From Lacticaseibacillus nasuensis JCM 17158 (GTDB lineage Bacteria > Bacillota > Bacilli > Lactobacillales > Lactobacillaceae), in NCBI RefSeq assembly GCF_001434705.1, contig NZ_AZDJ01000001.1, forward strand, positions 206,122 through 270,121: a stretch of 64,000 bases of DNA, in the 5' to 3' direction. The position numbers and the translations under genes were made by a program. The notes under the pieces were generated by a model. It searched no databases. It was not told the origin of the DNA and was given only the letters and a program-made list of their open reading frames with translations. This document shows, in pieces, positions 32,861 to 44,774 of this stretch (the stretch's first letter is position 1; every line of letters starts with the position of its first letter).

Positions 32861-33687
32861 AATATTGTCCGAATTGCGGCGCCGAGCTGGTGCCTGGCGC
32901 AAAGTTCTGTGCCAATTGTGGGGCCGTCGTGGGCGCTGTGACCGCGCCCGCCCAACCCGCGCCGACCACGCAACCGAGTCAACCACAACCCGCGGCCACA
33001 CCAACCCAACCGCAGGCGCCACAGCCGCCAACCGCGGTGCCACCGACGCCCCCGACTGGGGTGGCGCCGGTGCCGGCTGCGCCGCGCCGCCGCGGCAAGA
33101 AATTGTGGTGGTTGCTTGCCGCCGCCGTGGTGGTGATTGCCGCCGGGGCCGGCTGGTGGTACACCCATCAGTTGTATAACCTCGGGCACACGCGGTTTCG
33201 GCAGTCGACGGTGTACGCATTTACGAATAACAAAGAAGATTCTGCCGTCGGCGTGTCGGCACGGACGGCTAAGGATAGTCGGGCGTATTTCCAGTTCAAC
33301 CCGAATGGCAGCGTCAACGTGTCTGTCCTTTATCGCGAAGACAGCACGCACGTGGTCGCCTGGGTCACCGCCGGCACGTACCGACTGCAAAACGGCCGGG
33401 TGCTGGCGACGATGCGCGACACGGGGTATGGCGCGCAAGGCAAGACGTATTCAAAACTCTTTACTGAGCAGTTAAAGAAAAGCAACACGGGCAAACAAGG
33501 CGGGGAAAAAGGCGTGTACAACCTGACGCTTTCCGGCAATTATGCGACCACCTTGAGTTTTACGCTGCCGCACGCCGCTAAGGCACAGCGCATTAAAGTC
33601 AAGGCGCCGTCGCCGGCCGTGCCGGGCAAACAGGCGGCCTTTGATGCCGCCGCCTTGATGGTCCGCATCCAAGCCGCGCGTAAATAA
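32857..33687 (+). CDS. Zinc-ribbon membrane protein 3 of 3
   Basis: 276 residues: ribbon CPNCGAELVPGAKFCANCG, the longest Pro/Thr/Gln linker of the three, membrane helix LWWLLAAAVVVIAAGAGWW, then YNLGHTRFRQSTVYAF. The N-terminal 25 residues are close to gene 2, while the outside domains differ, showing duplication followed by divergence. The ATGA overlap with gene 2 indicates coupling. A terminator follows. Confidence 0.82.
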   Translation: MKYCPNCGAELVPGAKFCANCGAVVGAVTAPAQPAPTTQPSQPQPAATPTQPQAPQPPTAVPPTPPTGVAPVPAAPRRRGKKLWWLLAAAVVVIAAGAGWWYTHQLYNLGHTRFRQSTVYAFTNNKEDSAVGVSARTAKDSRAYFQFNPNGSVNVSVLYREDSTHVVAWVTAGTYRLQNGRVLATMRDTGYGAQGKTYSKLFTEQLKKSNTGKQGGEKGVYNLTLSGNYATTLSFTLPHAAKAQRIKVKAPSPAVPGKQAAFDAAALMVRIQAARK

Positions 33688-33693
33688 TCGAGC

Positions 33694-33724
33694 AGGAAGA
33701 CGCAAAGTTGCGTTTTCCTTTTTT
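33694..33724 (+). terminator. Terminator after the zinc-ribbon genes
   Basis: AGGAAGACGCAA and TTGCGTTTTCCT form a stem with one mismatch, then TTTTT. Confidence 0.88.
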
Positions 33725-33756
33725 CGTGGCCGCTTATACCCGGCGTGCGGCGGCTC

Positions 33757-33765
33757 TGCTATAAT
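33757..33765 (+). promoter_or_regulatory. Extended -10 promoter of uppS-cdsA-rseP
   Basis: TGCTATAAT is a consensus -10 with TG extension. No good -35 at 17 nt. Confidence 0.7.
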
Positions 33766-33799
33766 GAACCAGTATGACTTAACGCAGGGAGGAACAATC

Positions 33800-34540
33800 G
33801 TGGCTAAACAACCCACACTCGATCCGGCGCGGCTGCCGGCACACGTGGCCATTATTATGGATGGCAACGGGCGCTGGGCCAAGCGGCGGTTCTTGCCACG
33901 CGTGGCGGGGCACAAGCAAGGCATGGAAAACGTCAAGACCATCACCATGGCGGCCAGCCACCTTGGCATCAAGTGCCTGACGCTCTACGCGTTTTCCACC
34001 GAAAACTGGAAGCGGCCCGATAGCGAGGTCGGCTACTTGATGAAGTTACCGGTCGATTTTTTCAACGTGTTCATGCCCGACTTGATTAAAGAAAACGTCC
34101 GCGTACAGGTGATGGGGGAGCTCGACGCCTTGCCGGCCGCCACGCGCCAAGCCGCCGAAGCCGCGATGGCCGACACCGCTAAGAACACCGGCATGATTCT
34201 CAACTTCGCCTTGAACTATGGCGGCCGCGACGAGTTGGTTCTAGCGACGCAACAAATTGCGCAAGCCGCCGCCGCGGGGCAACTCGACCCCGCCACCATC
34301 GACGCGAGCACGGTGGCCAGCCACTTGATGACCGCCCCGCTGGGAAAGTTAGCCGATCCGGACTTGCTGATTCGCACCAGCGGCGAGGAGCGCATCTCGA
34401 ATTTCTTGCTGTGGCAGCTGGCGTATAGCGAGCTTGTCTTTACGGATTTGTACTGGCCGGACTTTACCCCGGCGGCGCTAGAAGCAGCCATTCTCGAGTA
34501 TCAGCAACGCGATCGGCGCTTTGGTGGCTTAAACTCATAA
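33800..34540 (+). CDS. uppS: Undecaprenyl diphosphate synthase
   Basis: cis-Prenyltransferase that makes the C55 lipid carrier for peptidoglycan and teichoic acid. 246 residues from a GTG start. The catalytic Asp is in IMDGNGRWAKRR (Asp 21), with LTLYAFSTENWKRP and the C-terminal LIRTSGEERISNFLLWQLAYSEL. An ATG at 33764 is in frame but lies in the -10 box. GGGAGGAACAATC precedes the GTG. First of the uppS-cdsA-rseP envelope operon. Confidence 0.97.
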   Translation: MAKQPTLDPARLPAHVAIIMDGNGRWAKRRFLPRVAGHKQGMENVKTITMAASHLGIKCLTLYAFSTENWKRPDSEVGYLMKLPVDFFNVFMPDLIKENVRVQVMGELDALPAATRQAAEAAMADTAKNTGMILNFALNYGGRDELVLATQQIAQAAAAGQLDPATIDASTVASHLMTAPLGKLADPDLLIRTSGEERISNFLLWQLAYSELVFTDLYWPDFTPAALEAAILEYQQRDRRFGGLNS

Positions 34541-34557
34541 CTGGAGGAACCTTTTTT

Positions 34558-35346
34558 ATGAAGCAACGAATCATCACGGCTGTGGTCGCCTTGATCATTT
34601 TCATTCCGATTTTGATCGCCGGCGGCTTGTGGCTCGAAGTGGCCGCCTGCGCCTTGGCGGTGATCGCCATGTCCGAAATCTTTATCATGCGCAAACGCGT
34701 CATCGTTTCCGGCGACTTTCTCGTCGCGGCGCTCGGCGTGTTGGCAGTGACGGTGCCTGACCGGTTTTACGGCTGGCTGCCCAGCCACCTCACCCGCCTC
34801 GACGTGATTTACGTCATCATCGTGGTGTTGCTCTTGGTCACCGTGGCCAGCAAGAACCGCACGACCTACGATGACGTGGCGGTGGTGGCGCTGTCGGTAT
34901 TTTACATCGGCACCGGGTTCCACAACCTGATTGCCGTGCGCAACGGCGCGGGGCTAGACACCTTGTTGTTCGCCTTGATTCTAGTGTGGCTCACCGATTC
35001 CGGCGCGTACTTTATCGGCCGCGCATTCGGCAAGCACAAGCTGTGGCCGGCCATTAGCCCGAATAAAACTTGGGAAGGCAGCATCGGCGGCAATCTCGTC
35101 GCTGTGATTTTCGCCGCCATCTACATTCAATTCCAGCCGCAACTCTATAGCTTCTGGCCAATGCTTGGCATCGCGTTGTTCCTGTCGATCATGGGCTCGC
35201 TGGGCGACCTGATCGAATCCGCCTTGAAGCGCTACTACGGCGTGAAGGACTCCGGCAAAATTCTGCCGGGTCACGGCGGCATCTTGGATCGCTTCGACAG
35301 TTTATTGTTAGTGCTGCCAATGCTGCACCTGTTGGGGATGGCATAA
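34558..35346 (+). CDS. cdsA: Phosphatidate cytidylyltransferase
   Basis: Makes CDP-diacylglycerol from phosphatidic acid and CTP at the membrane. 262 residues, mostly hydrophobic helices, with the C-terminal signature SLGDLIESALKRYYGVKDSG, KILPGHGGILDRFDSLL. The ribosome site is TGGAGGAACC. 17 nt after uppS and 32 nt before rseP. Confidence 0.97.
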   Translation: MKQRIITAVVALIIFIPILIAGGLWLEVAACALAVIAMSEIFIMRKRVIVSGDFLVAALGVLAVTVPDRFYGWLPSHLTRLDVIYVIIVVLLLVTVASKNRTTYDDVAVVALSVFYIGTGFHNLIAVRNGAGLDTLLFALILVWLTDSGAYFIGRAFGKHKLWPAISPNKTWEGSIGGNLVAVIFAAIYIQFQPQLYSFWPMLGIALFLSIMGSLGDLIESALKRYYGVKDSGKILPGHGGILDRFDSLLLVLPMLHLLGMA

Positions 35347-35378
35347 GCTTGGCTTTACTTCATTAAGGAGGTGGCGAC

Positions 35379-36626
35379 ATGGCCACAATTATTGCGTTTA
35401 TCGTGGTATTTTTCGTGCTTGTGCTCGTGCACGAATTCGGCCACTTCATTTTTGCCAAACGCTCCGGCATCTTGGTCCGCGAGTTTTCCATCGGCATGGG
35501 CCCCAAGTTGATTGCCACGCGGCGCAATCACACCACCTACACGTTGCGGCTGTTGCCGCTGGGCGGTTATGTCCGCATGGCCGGGTGGCAGGATGAGGAC
35601 GACGAGATCAAACCCGGCACGCAGTTAGCCATTGAGCTCAACTCGGCCGGCGTCGTCACGCGCATCAACACCAGCGATAAAACGACGCTACAAGGCGGCA
35701 TTCCCGTGCAAGTCGGCAAGGTCGATTTGACCCACGACTTGGTGATTGAAGGCTACGCCAACGGCAACGAAGACGAGCTGCAACACTGGGCCGTCGATCA
35801 CGATGCCACGATTATCGAACCGGACGGCACCGAGGTCATCATCGCCCCGGAAGACGTGCAGTTTCAAAACGCCAGCATCTGGAAGCGCCTGCTGGTGAAC
35901 TTCGCCGGGCCGATGAATAATTTCATCCTCGCGATTCTGGTGTTCATCGGCGTCGGGGCCGTCGCCGGCGTCCAGCAACTCGACACCAATCAAATCGGCC
36001 AGATCGTCCAGGCCTCGCCGGCGGCTAAGGCCGGGTTACCCGCCAACGCCACCATCATCAGCGTTAACGGCAAGCAGGTCGCCAGCTTCACGGCCATCGC
36101 CAACCAAGTCGGCAAAACGGCGAAGGGCGACGCGGTTCGCTTGCGGTATCGTGCGCCTGGCAGTCAAGCCGTTAAGTCGTTAGCGATTCAGCCGAAGTCC
36201 GGCACGATTGGGATTTATCCCAGCATCACGCATAATTTTGGTACCGCGGTGGCATACGGCTTTAGCGAAACCTGGAGCATCGCCACGCGCATTTTCCACG
36301 TGCTCGGGCAAATGGTCACCGGCCACTTCTCGTTGAACAAGCTCGCCGGGCCGGTGGGTATCTACACGATGACCAGCCAGGCGGCCAGCGGTGGGGTGAT
36401 GAGCCTCGTCGTGTTCGCGGCGTACCTCAGCGTCAACTTAGGCGTCATGAACCTGATCCCGATTCCCGTGCTCGATGGCGGCAAGATCCTGCTGAACCTG
36501 ATCGAGCTCATTCGCCGCAAGCCGCTGTCGCAGGAAAAAGAAGGGCTGGTCACGCTGATTGGCGCCGGCGCCATGGTGCTGTTGATGATTGCCGTGACAA
36601 TCAATGATATTATGCGGCAGTTTTAG
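35379..36626 (+). CDS. rseP: Site-2 zinc metalloprotease RseP (RasP/Eep family)
   Basis: Intramembrane protease of 415 residues that cuts membrane-embedded substrates such as anti-sigma factors or signal-peptide remnants. Zinc-binding HEFGH at residues 18-22 lies in the first helix, a PDZ domain in the middle (KAGLPANATIISVNGKQV), and the third zinc ligand motif PVLDGGKI near the C-terminus. The start follows AAGGAGGTGGCGAC. Three nested-palindrome repeats follow before proS. Confidence 0.96.
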   Translation: MATIIAFIVVFFVLVLVHEFGHFIFAKRSGILVREFSIGMGPKLIATRRNHTTYTLRLLPLGGYVRMAGWQDEDDEIKPGTQLAIELNSAGVVTRINTSDKTTLQGGIPVQVGKVDLTHDLVIEGYANGNEDELQHWAVDHDATIIEPDGTEVIIAPEDVQFQNASIWKRLLVNFAGPMNNFILAILVFIGVGAVAGVQQLDTNQIGQIVQASPAAKAGLPANATIISVNGKQVASFTAIANQVGKTAKGDAVRLRYRAPGSQAVKSLAIQPKSGTIGIYPSITHNFGTAVAYGFSETWSIATRIFHVLGQMVTGHFSLNKLAGPVGIYTMTSQAASGGVMSLVVFAAYLSVNLGVMNLIPIPVLDGGKILLNLIELIRRKPLSQEKEGLVTLIGAGAMVLLMIAVTINDIMRQF

Positions 36627-36638
36627 CGGGGTGCTTGC

Positions 36639-36768
36639 AACTTAATCGTGTTCGCCGGGGCAAGAAACTCCGCGTAAGTCCACCTGAGCACTCGAAGCGC
36701 AAAACCCGCGCTTCAAGCACTCAGGCGGCGCTTACGCTCCGCTTCTTAACCGCCCCGGCTCACAACTT
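36639..36768. repeat. Nested-palindrome repeat unit C1
   Basis: Begins AACTTAATCGTGTTCGC and ends GCTCACAACTT. Stems CCGGGGC/GCCCCGG, AAGAA/TTCTT, GTAAG/CTTAC, CTGAG/CTCAG and GAAGCGC/GCGCTTC around an AAAACCC loop. First of three tandem copies that fill the 413-nt rseP-proS gap. Confidence 0.9.
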
Positions 36769-36886
36769 AATCGTGTTCGCGAAGGCAGCGGACTGCACGT
36801 AGGACCACCTGAGCACCGAAGCACAAAACCCGTGCTTCAGCACTCAGGCGGCGCCTACGCTCCGTCCGCTAACCGCCTTCGCTCAC

Positions 36887-36891
<5 letters not shown>
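36764..36891. repeat. Nested-palindrome repeat unit C2
   Basis: Same ends as C1, sharing AACTT with it. Stems GCGAAGGC/GCCTTCGC, AGCGGA/TCCGCT, GTAGG/CCTAC, CTGAG/CTCAG and GAAGCAC/GTGCTTC around AAAACCC. Compared with C1, both sides of several stems have changed together. Confidence 0.9.
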
Positions 36892-38749
<1,858 letters not shown>

Positions 38750-38752
38750 CCG

Positions 38753-38782
38753 ACAACGAGGCGGCACCTGCCGCCTCGTTTT
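38753..38782 (+). terminator. Terminator after proS
   Basis: AACGAGGCGGCA-CC-TGCCGCCTCGTT with a short T-run. Confidence 0.85.
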
Positions 38783-38787
38783 GCGTC

Positions 38788-38816
38788 TTGTTCACGCTCG
38801 GCAATCGGGTTACGAT
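38788..38816 (+). promoter_or_regulatory. polC promoter
   Basis: TTGTTC and TACGAT separated by 17 nt. Confidence 0.6.
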
Positions 38817-38848
38817 AGACGCAACATGATTCAGAAAGGGTGGCTCAC

Positions 38849-41800
38849 TTGGCACTAAGTAAGGGCGACATGTTTCAAAAATTACTCTCCCAGCTGCAAC
38901 TGCCGCAAGACGTGGCGGCGTATCCGGGATTTGCTGAAGGCACTGTGGAAACCGTCGTCGCGCACTTGAAATCGCGGCGGTACGATTTCACCATTGGTTT
39001 GCCCGACATTTTGCCGGTGCAGATTTTTACGACCTTTTCCCAGCACCTGACGCTGGCCTTCAAGGACATCGCGCAGGTATCGCTGACGATTCAAACCACC
39101 GCGCCCCAGGTGACGCAAGGCTTGATCAATGGTTACTGGTCCTATGTGGTGGCGCACGCCGGCATCGACTCGAGTCTGGTGCGTGAAGCCTGCGAGAAAC
39201 AAACCCCGCAGCTGCAAGGCAGTCGGGTGACGCTCATGGCCGCCAACGAAGTCGTGCAAGGCTTCTTGGTGAAGCAGGGGCTCGGCAAACTCACCGAAGC
39301 CTACCAGCGGGTTGGCTTCCCGGATCTCCACCTGGAGGCGCTGGTTGACGCCGCGCAATCCGAGGCCAAGGAAGCGGCGATGCGCGCCAAGCACGCGCAA
39401 GAAACTGCCGAGCTGGCCCAGCGCGCCGCCGCGGTGGTGCAAGAGCGCGAACAGGCGCAGCGCAATCATCCGGGCGCCAGCGGGCCGGTTCAACTCGGCC
39501 GCGGCTTGAAGCTCGATGAACCCGCGCAGCAAATGAGCAGCATCACCGAAGAGGAACGCTCGGTCATCATCGAAGGCTATGTCTTCAACTACGAGGTGCG
39601 CACCTTGCGCTCCAACCGCAAGTTGATGATGCTCAAAATCACCGACTACACCAGCTCGTTTTTGGTGAAAAAATTCTCCAACGGGGCCGAAGACGAGGCG
39701 ATTTTCGACCAGATTCACGAAGGCATGTGGTTGCGTGTGCGCGGGTCGGTGCAAGAAGATAACTTCTCGCGCGAGCTCACCGTCATGGCCAACGACATTC
39801 AAGAAGTGGCGCATCCGGTGAAGCAGGACACGGCCGCCGGCGACAAGCGCATCGAGTTGCACCTGCACACGAACATGTCGCAAATGGATGCCATCACCGG
39901 CATCGGGGATTATATTCGGCGCGCCGCCGACTGGGGGCACCCGGCCATCGGCGTGACGGATCACGCCGGCTTGCAGGCGTATCCCGAGGCGCACACCGCC
40001 GCGGCCAAGGCCGGCATCAAAATGCTGTACGGCGTGGAAATTAACCTGGTCGATGACGGCTCACCGGTGGCGTTTAACGCCAATCAACCTGTCGACTTGG
40101 CCGGCGCCACCTATGTCGTCTTCGACCTGGAAACCACGGGGCTGTCCGCCGTTTACGACAAGATTATCGAAGTTGCGGCGGTGAAGATGCAAGACGGCAA
40201 GGTCATCGACTCGTTTGAAGAGCTGATCGACCCTGGTTTTCCTTTGTCCGAATTCACCATTAACCTGACGCACATCACCGACGACATGGTGCACGGTAGC
40301 AAAACCGAGGCCACCGTGTTGCAACAGTTCCGTGAATTTAGCGCGGACACGATTCTGGTGGGCCACAACGTCACCTTTGATGTTGGCTTCATGAATGCCG
40401 GTTACGACCGGCTCGGCGAAGCGCAGATTGAAAATCCGGTAATCGACACCCTCGAGTTGTCGCGGATGCTGCACCCGGAGCGCAAGAACCACAAGCTCGA
40501 CACCTTGACCAAGGCCTACAAGATTTCGCTGGACCATCACCACCGGGCCAACGCCGACTCCGAGGCCACGGGGTATTTGTTGTACGCGCTGGCCAAAGAA
40601 GCCGCGGCCAAGTACAACATCACGCGACTCGACCAACTCAACAGCCGCATCGGCATGGACTCGGCTTACAAGCAAAGCCGCCCCAGCCACGCGATTGTTT
40701 ACGCGAAGACGCAAGCGGGGTTGAAGAACTTGTTCAAGCTCGTGTCGCTCAGCAACGTGAAGTATTATTACCGTCTGCCGCGCGTGCCGCGTAGCCAACT
40801 GGTAAAGTTGCGCGAAGGTCTGATCGTCGGCTCGGCATGTTCGTCCGGGGAAGTCTTCACCGCGATGATGCAAAAAGGCTATGCCGCCGCTGCCGAAAAG
40901 GCGAAGTTCTACGACTACCTCGAGGTGCAACCGCCCGCGGTGTATGCGCCGCTGATTGAAAGCGGCTTGATTCAAGACGACGCCCATTTGCGCGAAATCA
41001 TCGAGCAGATCGTTAAGATTGGCGCCGCGCAAGACAAGCCGGTGGTGGCCACCGGGGATGCGCATTACCTCGACGAAAATGACGCGATTTACCGCAAGAT
41101 TTTGATTCACAGCCAGGGCGGGGCCAATCCGTTGAACCGCCATGAGCTGCCTGACGTGCATTTCCGCACCACCGCGGAAATGTTAGACGCCTTTAGTTGG
41201 CTTGGGGCCGACGTCGCCGAGCAACTGGTGGTCACCAACACGCACACCGTGGCCGACTGGATCGATGGCGACATCACCCCCGTGAAGGACAAACTCTACA
41301 CGCCGGAAATTCCCGGCGTTGACGAGCACCTGCGCGAAGACGTGATGCAAACGGCGCACAAGCTTTACGGCGATCCGTTGCCGGCAATCGTGCAGGCGCG
41401 GCTGGACAAGGAGCTCAAGTCGATTATCGGCAACGGGTTCTCGGTGATTTATAACATCGCCCAGCAGCTGGTGTTGAAGTCCAACAAGGACGGCTACCTG
41501 GTTGGCTCGCGGGGGTCTGTTGGCTCCAGCTTGGCGGCGACGATGTCCGGCATCACGGAGATCAATCCGTTGCCGCCACATTACCGCTGCCCGAACTGCC
41601 AGTACTCCCAGTTTTTTACTAAGGGCGAATACGGCTCAGGCTACGACTTACCCGACAAGGCCTGCCCAAAGTGTGGCGCCAATCTACACAAGGACGGCCA
41701 AGACATTCCGTTTGAAACCTTCCTGGGCTTCCACGGCGACAAAGTACCCGATATCGACTTGAACTTTTCCGGGGACTACCAGCCAGTGGCGCATAACTAC

Positions 41801-43186
41801 ATCAAGGTCCGGTTCGGTGAGGACCACGCGTTTCGCGCCGGCACCATCGCCACCGTCGCCGATAAAACCGCCTATGGTTACGTCAAGGCTTACGAGCGCG
41901 ACACGGACCAGATGTTCCGCGGCGCTGAAATCGAGCGCCTCGCGCAAGGGGCCACCGGGGTGAAACGCACCACCGGTCAGCACCCGGCGGGCATCTTGAT
42001 TGTGCCGGCGGATAAGGATATTTACGACTTCACGCCGATTCAATATCCGGCCGACGACATGGGCGCCGCCTGGATGACGACCCACTTTGACTTTCATTCG
42101 ATTCACGACAACATCTTGAAGATGGATGTCCTGGGGCATGATGACCCGACGATGATCCGCATGTTGCAGGATTTGTCCGGCGTCGAGCCGAAGAGCATTC
42201 CCATGGATGACCCCGGCGTGATGTCGCTGTTTTCCAGCCCAGAGGCACTCGGGGTCACCCCCGAGCAAATCAATTCCAAAACCGGGACGCTCGGCGTGCC
42301 CGAGTTTGGCACGCGCTTTGTGCGCGGCATGCTGGAGGAAACACACCCAAAGAAGTTCTCCGAGCTGCTGCAGATTTCCGGCTTGTCCCATGGCACCGAT
42401 GTGTGGTTAGGCAACGCCGAGGAGCTCATCCAAAACGGCACCGTCACCATCAAGGAAGTCATCGGCTGTCGTGACAACATCATGATGGACTTGATTCACT
42501 GGGGCATGGACGACTCCATGGCCTTCAACATCATGGAGCACGTGCGCAAGGGCCGCGGTATTCCAGACGAGTGGCAACAAGCCATGCGGGACAACGAAAA
42601 CGTGCCGGATTGGTACATCGATTCCTGCCTGAAGATCAAGTACATGTTCCCGAAGGCCCACGCCGCGGCGTACGACCTGATGGGGTTGCGCATTGCCTGG
42701 TTTAAGGTGTACTACCCGCTGGTGTATTACGCAGCGTACTTTTCCGTGCGGGCCGAAGACTTTGACCTCGTGGCGATGAGCCACGGCAAGGACGCGGTCA
42801 AAGCGGCGATGAAGGAAATCACCGACAAGGGGATGGACGCTTCGGCTAAGGAAAAGAGTTTGCTGACGGTGTTAGAGCTGGCCAACGAATGCCTCGAGCG
42901 CGGGTTCACCATCAAGATGGTCGACATCGACCATTCAGACGCCCACGACTTCACCATCGTCGACGACCACACGTTGTTAGCACCGTTTCGGGCGGTGCCG
43001 GGGTTGGGCGATAACGTCGCCAAGCAAATCATGGCGGCGCGCGAAGAGAAACCATTCTTGTCCAAGCAGGACCTGGCTGATCGTGGCAAGGTGTCGAAGA
43101 CCTTAATCGACTACCTCACCGACAACCACGTGCTCGACGACTTACCGGACGAAAACCAGCTCTCGTTATTTGAAGGCTTGTTCTAA
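38849..43186 (+). CDS. polC: DNA polymerase III PolC-type
   Basis: Replicative polymerase of Firmicutes, 1445 residues. Order: N-terminal domain, OB fold (about 225-325), PHP domain from [18 protein letters not shown], an inserted DEDD exonuclease ([26 protein letters not shown], later [11 protein letters not shown]) for proofreading, the rest of PHP, a zinc finger CPNCxY...CPKCG, then the polymerase core with [13 protein letters not shown]. The start is TTG 38849 (MALSKGDMF), 8 nt after AAAGGG. A GTG nine bases earlier overlaps that site. Confidence 0.97.
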   Translation: MALSKGDMFQKLLSQLQLPQDVAAYPGFAEGTVETVVAHLKSRRYDFTIGLPDILPVQIFTTFSQHLTLAFKDIAQVSLTIQTTAPQVTQGLINGYWSYVVAHAGIDSSLVREACEKQTPQLQGSRVTLMAANEVVQGFLVKQGLGKLTEAYQRVGFPDLHLEALVDAAQSEAKEAAMRAKHAQETAELAQRAAAVVQEREQAQRNHPGASGPVQLGRGLKLDEPAQQMSSITEEERSVIIEGYVFNYEVRTLRSNRKLMMLKITDYTSSFLVKKFSNGAEDEAIFDQIHEGMWLRVRGSVQEDNFSRELTVMANDIQEVAHPVKQDTAAGDKRIELHLHTNMSQMDAITGIGDYIRRAADWGHPAIGVTDHAGLQAYPEAHTAAAKAGIKMLYGVEINLVDDGSPVAFNANQPVDLAGATYVVFDLETTGLSAVYDKIIEVAAVKMQDGKVIDSFEELIDPGFPLSEFTINLTHITDDMVHGSKTEATVLQQFREFSADTILVGHNVTFDVGFMNAGYDRLGEAQIENPVIDTLELSRMLHPERKNHKLDTLTKAYKISLDHHHRANADSEATGYLLYALAKEAAAKYNITRLDQLNSRIGMDSAYKQSRPSHAIVYAKTQAGLKNLFKLVSLSNVKYYYRLPRVPRSQLVKLREGLIVGSACSSGEVFTAMMQKGYAAAAEKAKFYDYLEVQPPAVYAPLIESGLIQDDAHLREIIEQIVKIGAAQDKPVVATGDAHYLDENDAIYRKILIHSQGGANPLNRHELPDVHFRTTAEMLDAFSWLGADVAEQLVVTNTHTVADWIDGDITPVKDKLYTPEIPGVDEHLREDVMQTAHKLYGDPLPAIVQARLDKELKSIIGNGFSVIYNIAQQLVLKSNKDGYLVGSRGSVGSSLAATMSGITEINPLPPHYRCPNCQYSQFFTKGEYGSGYDLPDKACPKCGANLHKDGQDIPFETFLGFHGDKVPDIDLNFSGDYQPVAHNYIKVRFGEDHAFRAGTIATVADKTAYGYVKAYERDTDQMFRGAEIERLAQGATGVKRTTGQHPAGILIVPADKDIYDFTPIQYPADDMGAAWMTTHFDFHSIHDNILKMDVLGHDDPTMIRMLQDLSGVEPKSIPMDDPGVMSLFSSPEALGVTPEQINSKTGTLGVPEFGTRFVRGMLEETHPKKFSELLQISGLSHGTDVWLGNAEELIQNGTVTIKEVIGCRDNIMMDLIHWGMDDSMAFNIMEHVRKGRGIPDEWQQAMRDNENVPDWYIDSCLKIKYMFPKAHAAAYDLMGLRIAWFKVYYPLVYYAAYFSVRAEDFDLVAMSHGKDAVKAAMKEITDKGMDASAKEKSLLTVLELANECLERGFTIKMVDIDHSDAHDFTIVDDHTLLAPFRAVPGLGDNVAKQIMAAREEKPFLSKQDLADRGKVSKTLIDYLTDNHVLDDLPDENQLSLFEGLF

Positions 43187-43197
43187 GAGGATTTGGG

Positions 43198-44127
43198 ATG
43201 AAAAAAGGATTAGGTCTCGGGTCGGGTCACGGCTCACAACTTTTTCCAAAAACCAAGGCGCACCAAGCACCGCAGCACCAGTCGGTGAAGCCGGCCCGGC
43301 CCGCGCCAAAACCGCAGCCAACAGTCACGGCAAAGCCGCAAGCTGAGCCAACAGCGGCTAAACCTGGCGCCAAGCCAGCACCAACTGCTGCGCCGATTGC
43401 CCAAGACAAACCGCGTCCGGCTACTCAGGCTAAGTCCAAGCAGCACCGGTACACGCCGACGCAAATCGTGGTGATGTTGGTGATGTGGTTGCCCATCGTG
43501 GCGCTGGTGGGGTTGATCTTTTGGTTCGGCTGGGCCAATCACCAGCCGGCGGCTAAGCCGGCCCGAACCAGCCAGAGCGCCAAGTCGACCCCAGCTAAGG
43601 TCACTACCAGTTCGGCGGCGAAGTCGGCGGCATCGGCCAAGCGTCCCCAAGCCAAGCAGTCTTCGGCGGCAAACTCGGCGCAACATACCATTGCCGTGAG
43701 CCAACTGTGGGCGGTGGGGGTGGACACCACAAGCAGTGAGGCGTCGGCGATTATGGGCAAACCCAACAGCACCGGGGTGGCGACGCAAAGCGACGGGTCA
43801 AAAACTGTGACTCGGACCTGGCACGCGCGGGTAACCGGTTATGCCAGCACTGATGTGGCGGTGACCTATCGCGCCGATCGCGTCGTAATGGTGACGGCAG
43901 TTCTCAAACAAGCCACGCCAAAATATGCGAGCGTCAAAGCCGTGACCGCCGTGCGAGAGGGGCAATTCGTTTACGCGGTGTTCAATCACGTCGGGTTCCC
44001 GTTGCGCTACATTCGCCTCACTGGCAAAACCGGCGAGCAGGTCACGTTGTACTACCCAGTTGCCGCCAAGCAAACCTACATGATCCAATTAGTGGCTGGC
44101 CGGGTAACCGCCGTGACCAAGGTCTGA
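43198..44127 (+). CDS. Membrane protein with Pro/Ala/Lys-rich cytoplasmic region, unknown function
   Basis: 309 residues: a basic, Pro/Ala-rich N-terminus with Gln and His, one membrane helix near residues 88-112 (VVMLVMWLPIVALVGLIFWF), a Ser/Ala/Lys-rich linker, and an outside domain of about 130 residues (LWAVGVDTTSSEASAIMGKP onward). Its beta-strand pattern and GKP turn resemble BamE/SmpA-like or DUF4947-like folds, but that is a guess. It starts 12 nt after polC with AGAGGATTTGGG upstream. Confidence 0.75.
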   Translation: MKKGLGLGSGHGSQLFPKTKAHQAPQHQSVKPARPAPKPQPTVTAKPQAEPTAAKPGAKPAPTAAPIAQDKPRPATQAKSKQHRYTPTQIVVMLVMWLPIVALVGLIFWFGWANHQPAAKPARTSQSAKSTPAKVTTSSAAKSAASAKRPQAKQSSAANSAQHTIAVSQLWAVGVDTTSSEASAIMGKPNSTGVATQSDGSKTVTRTWHARVTGYASTDVAVTYRADRVVMVTAVLKQATPKYASVKAVTAVREGQFVYAVFNHVGFPLRYIRLTGKTGEQVTLYYPVAAKQTYMIQLVAGRVTAVTKV

Positions 44128-44134
44128 ACGCGCG

Positions 44135-44163
44135 TTGCGTTGCGCTGGCATCAGTGGTATAGT
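44135..44163 (+). promoter_or_regulatory. rimP-nusA operon promoter
   Basis: TTGCGT and TATAGT separated by 17 nt, with TGG before the -10 box. Confidence 0.85.
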
Positions 44164-44191
44164 AAGCCTATGAATTAAGTCGGCCGTCGGG

Positions 44192-44219
44192 GAGTGAGCA
44201 GAAATGCTCACTCTTTTTC
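44192..44219 (+). terminator. Leader terminator (possible attenuator) upstream of rimP
   Basis: GAGTGAGCA-GAAA-TGCTCACTC, a perfect 9-bp stem with tetraloop, then TTTTTCTT. It lies downstream of the promoter and 42 nt before rimP, so it would cut the operon's own leader. Confidence 0.85.
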
Positions 44220-44260
44220 TTGGAGTTGGTCGAACAACGCAGTCAAAAGGGGGGAAAAGA

Positions 44261-44734
44261 TTGAGTACGGTAGTCGAAACAGTCACAGACATGGTGCAAC
44301 CGATTCTGGCAGCGCACGACTTTTACCTGAGCGACATCGAGTTCGTGAAGGAAGGCGGCGGCTGGTACCTGCGGGTGTACATCGATAAGCCCGGGGGCAT
44401 TTCGCTGAACGAGTGCGTGATGGTCAGTGAGGCCTTGTCCGAAAAACTGGACGCAGCGGACCCAGATCCGATTCCACAGGCCTATTTTCTCGAGGTGTCC
44501 AGCTCCGGTGCGGAACGGCCATTACGCCAAGAAGCGGATTACGAAGCGGCCATCGGTCAGTACATTCACATCTCGCTGTTCAAGAAGCAAGACGGGCAGA
44601 AGGTGTTTGAAGGCACCTTGGCCGCGCTGACGCCAACCACGCTGACCTTGGCCATCAAGGACAAGACGCGCACACACAGCGTCGAGTTCGAGCGGCAGGC
44701 CATTGCCAATGCGCGCTTAGCCATCGAATTTTAA
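44261..44734 (+). CDS. rimP: Ribosome maturation factor RimP
   Basis: 157 residues from a TTG start. It is needed for 30S maturation. Conserved [55 protein letters not shown] and [29 protein letters not shown] precedes the TTG. The ATG at 44204 in frame lies inside the terminator hairpin and is rejected. First gene of the rimP-nusA-ylxR-ylxQ-infB-rbfA operon. Confidence 0.95.
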   Translation: MSTVVETVTDMVQPILAAHDFYLSDIEFVKEGGGWYLRVYIDKPGGISLNECVMVSEALSEKLDAADPDPIPQAYFLEVSSSGAERPLRQEADYEAAIGQYIHISLFKKQDGQKVFEGTLAALTPTTLTLAIKDKTRTHSVEFERQAIANARLAIEF

Positions 44735-44745
44735 TTCGTGGTGGG

Positions 44746-44757
44746 TCACAACTTAAT
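44746..44757. repeat. Short fragment matching the end of the nested-palindrome repeat
   Basis: TCACAACTTAAT between rimP and nusA equals the junction sequence between tandem units in the rseP-proS array. The rest of the unit is absent. It may be a remnant or an empty site, or chance. Confidence 0.35.
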
Positions 44758-44774
44758 AAAGAAGAGGAATGCAC

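Noticed and set aside
43198-44127. Membership of the zinc-ribbon protein family
   Set aside because: Topology is similar (one helix, outer domain), but there is no N-terminal cysteine ribbon and the outer domain lacks the YNLxHTRFRQ segment.
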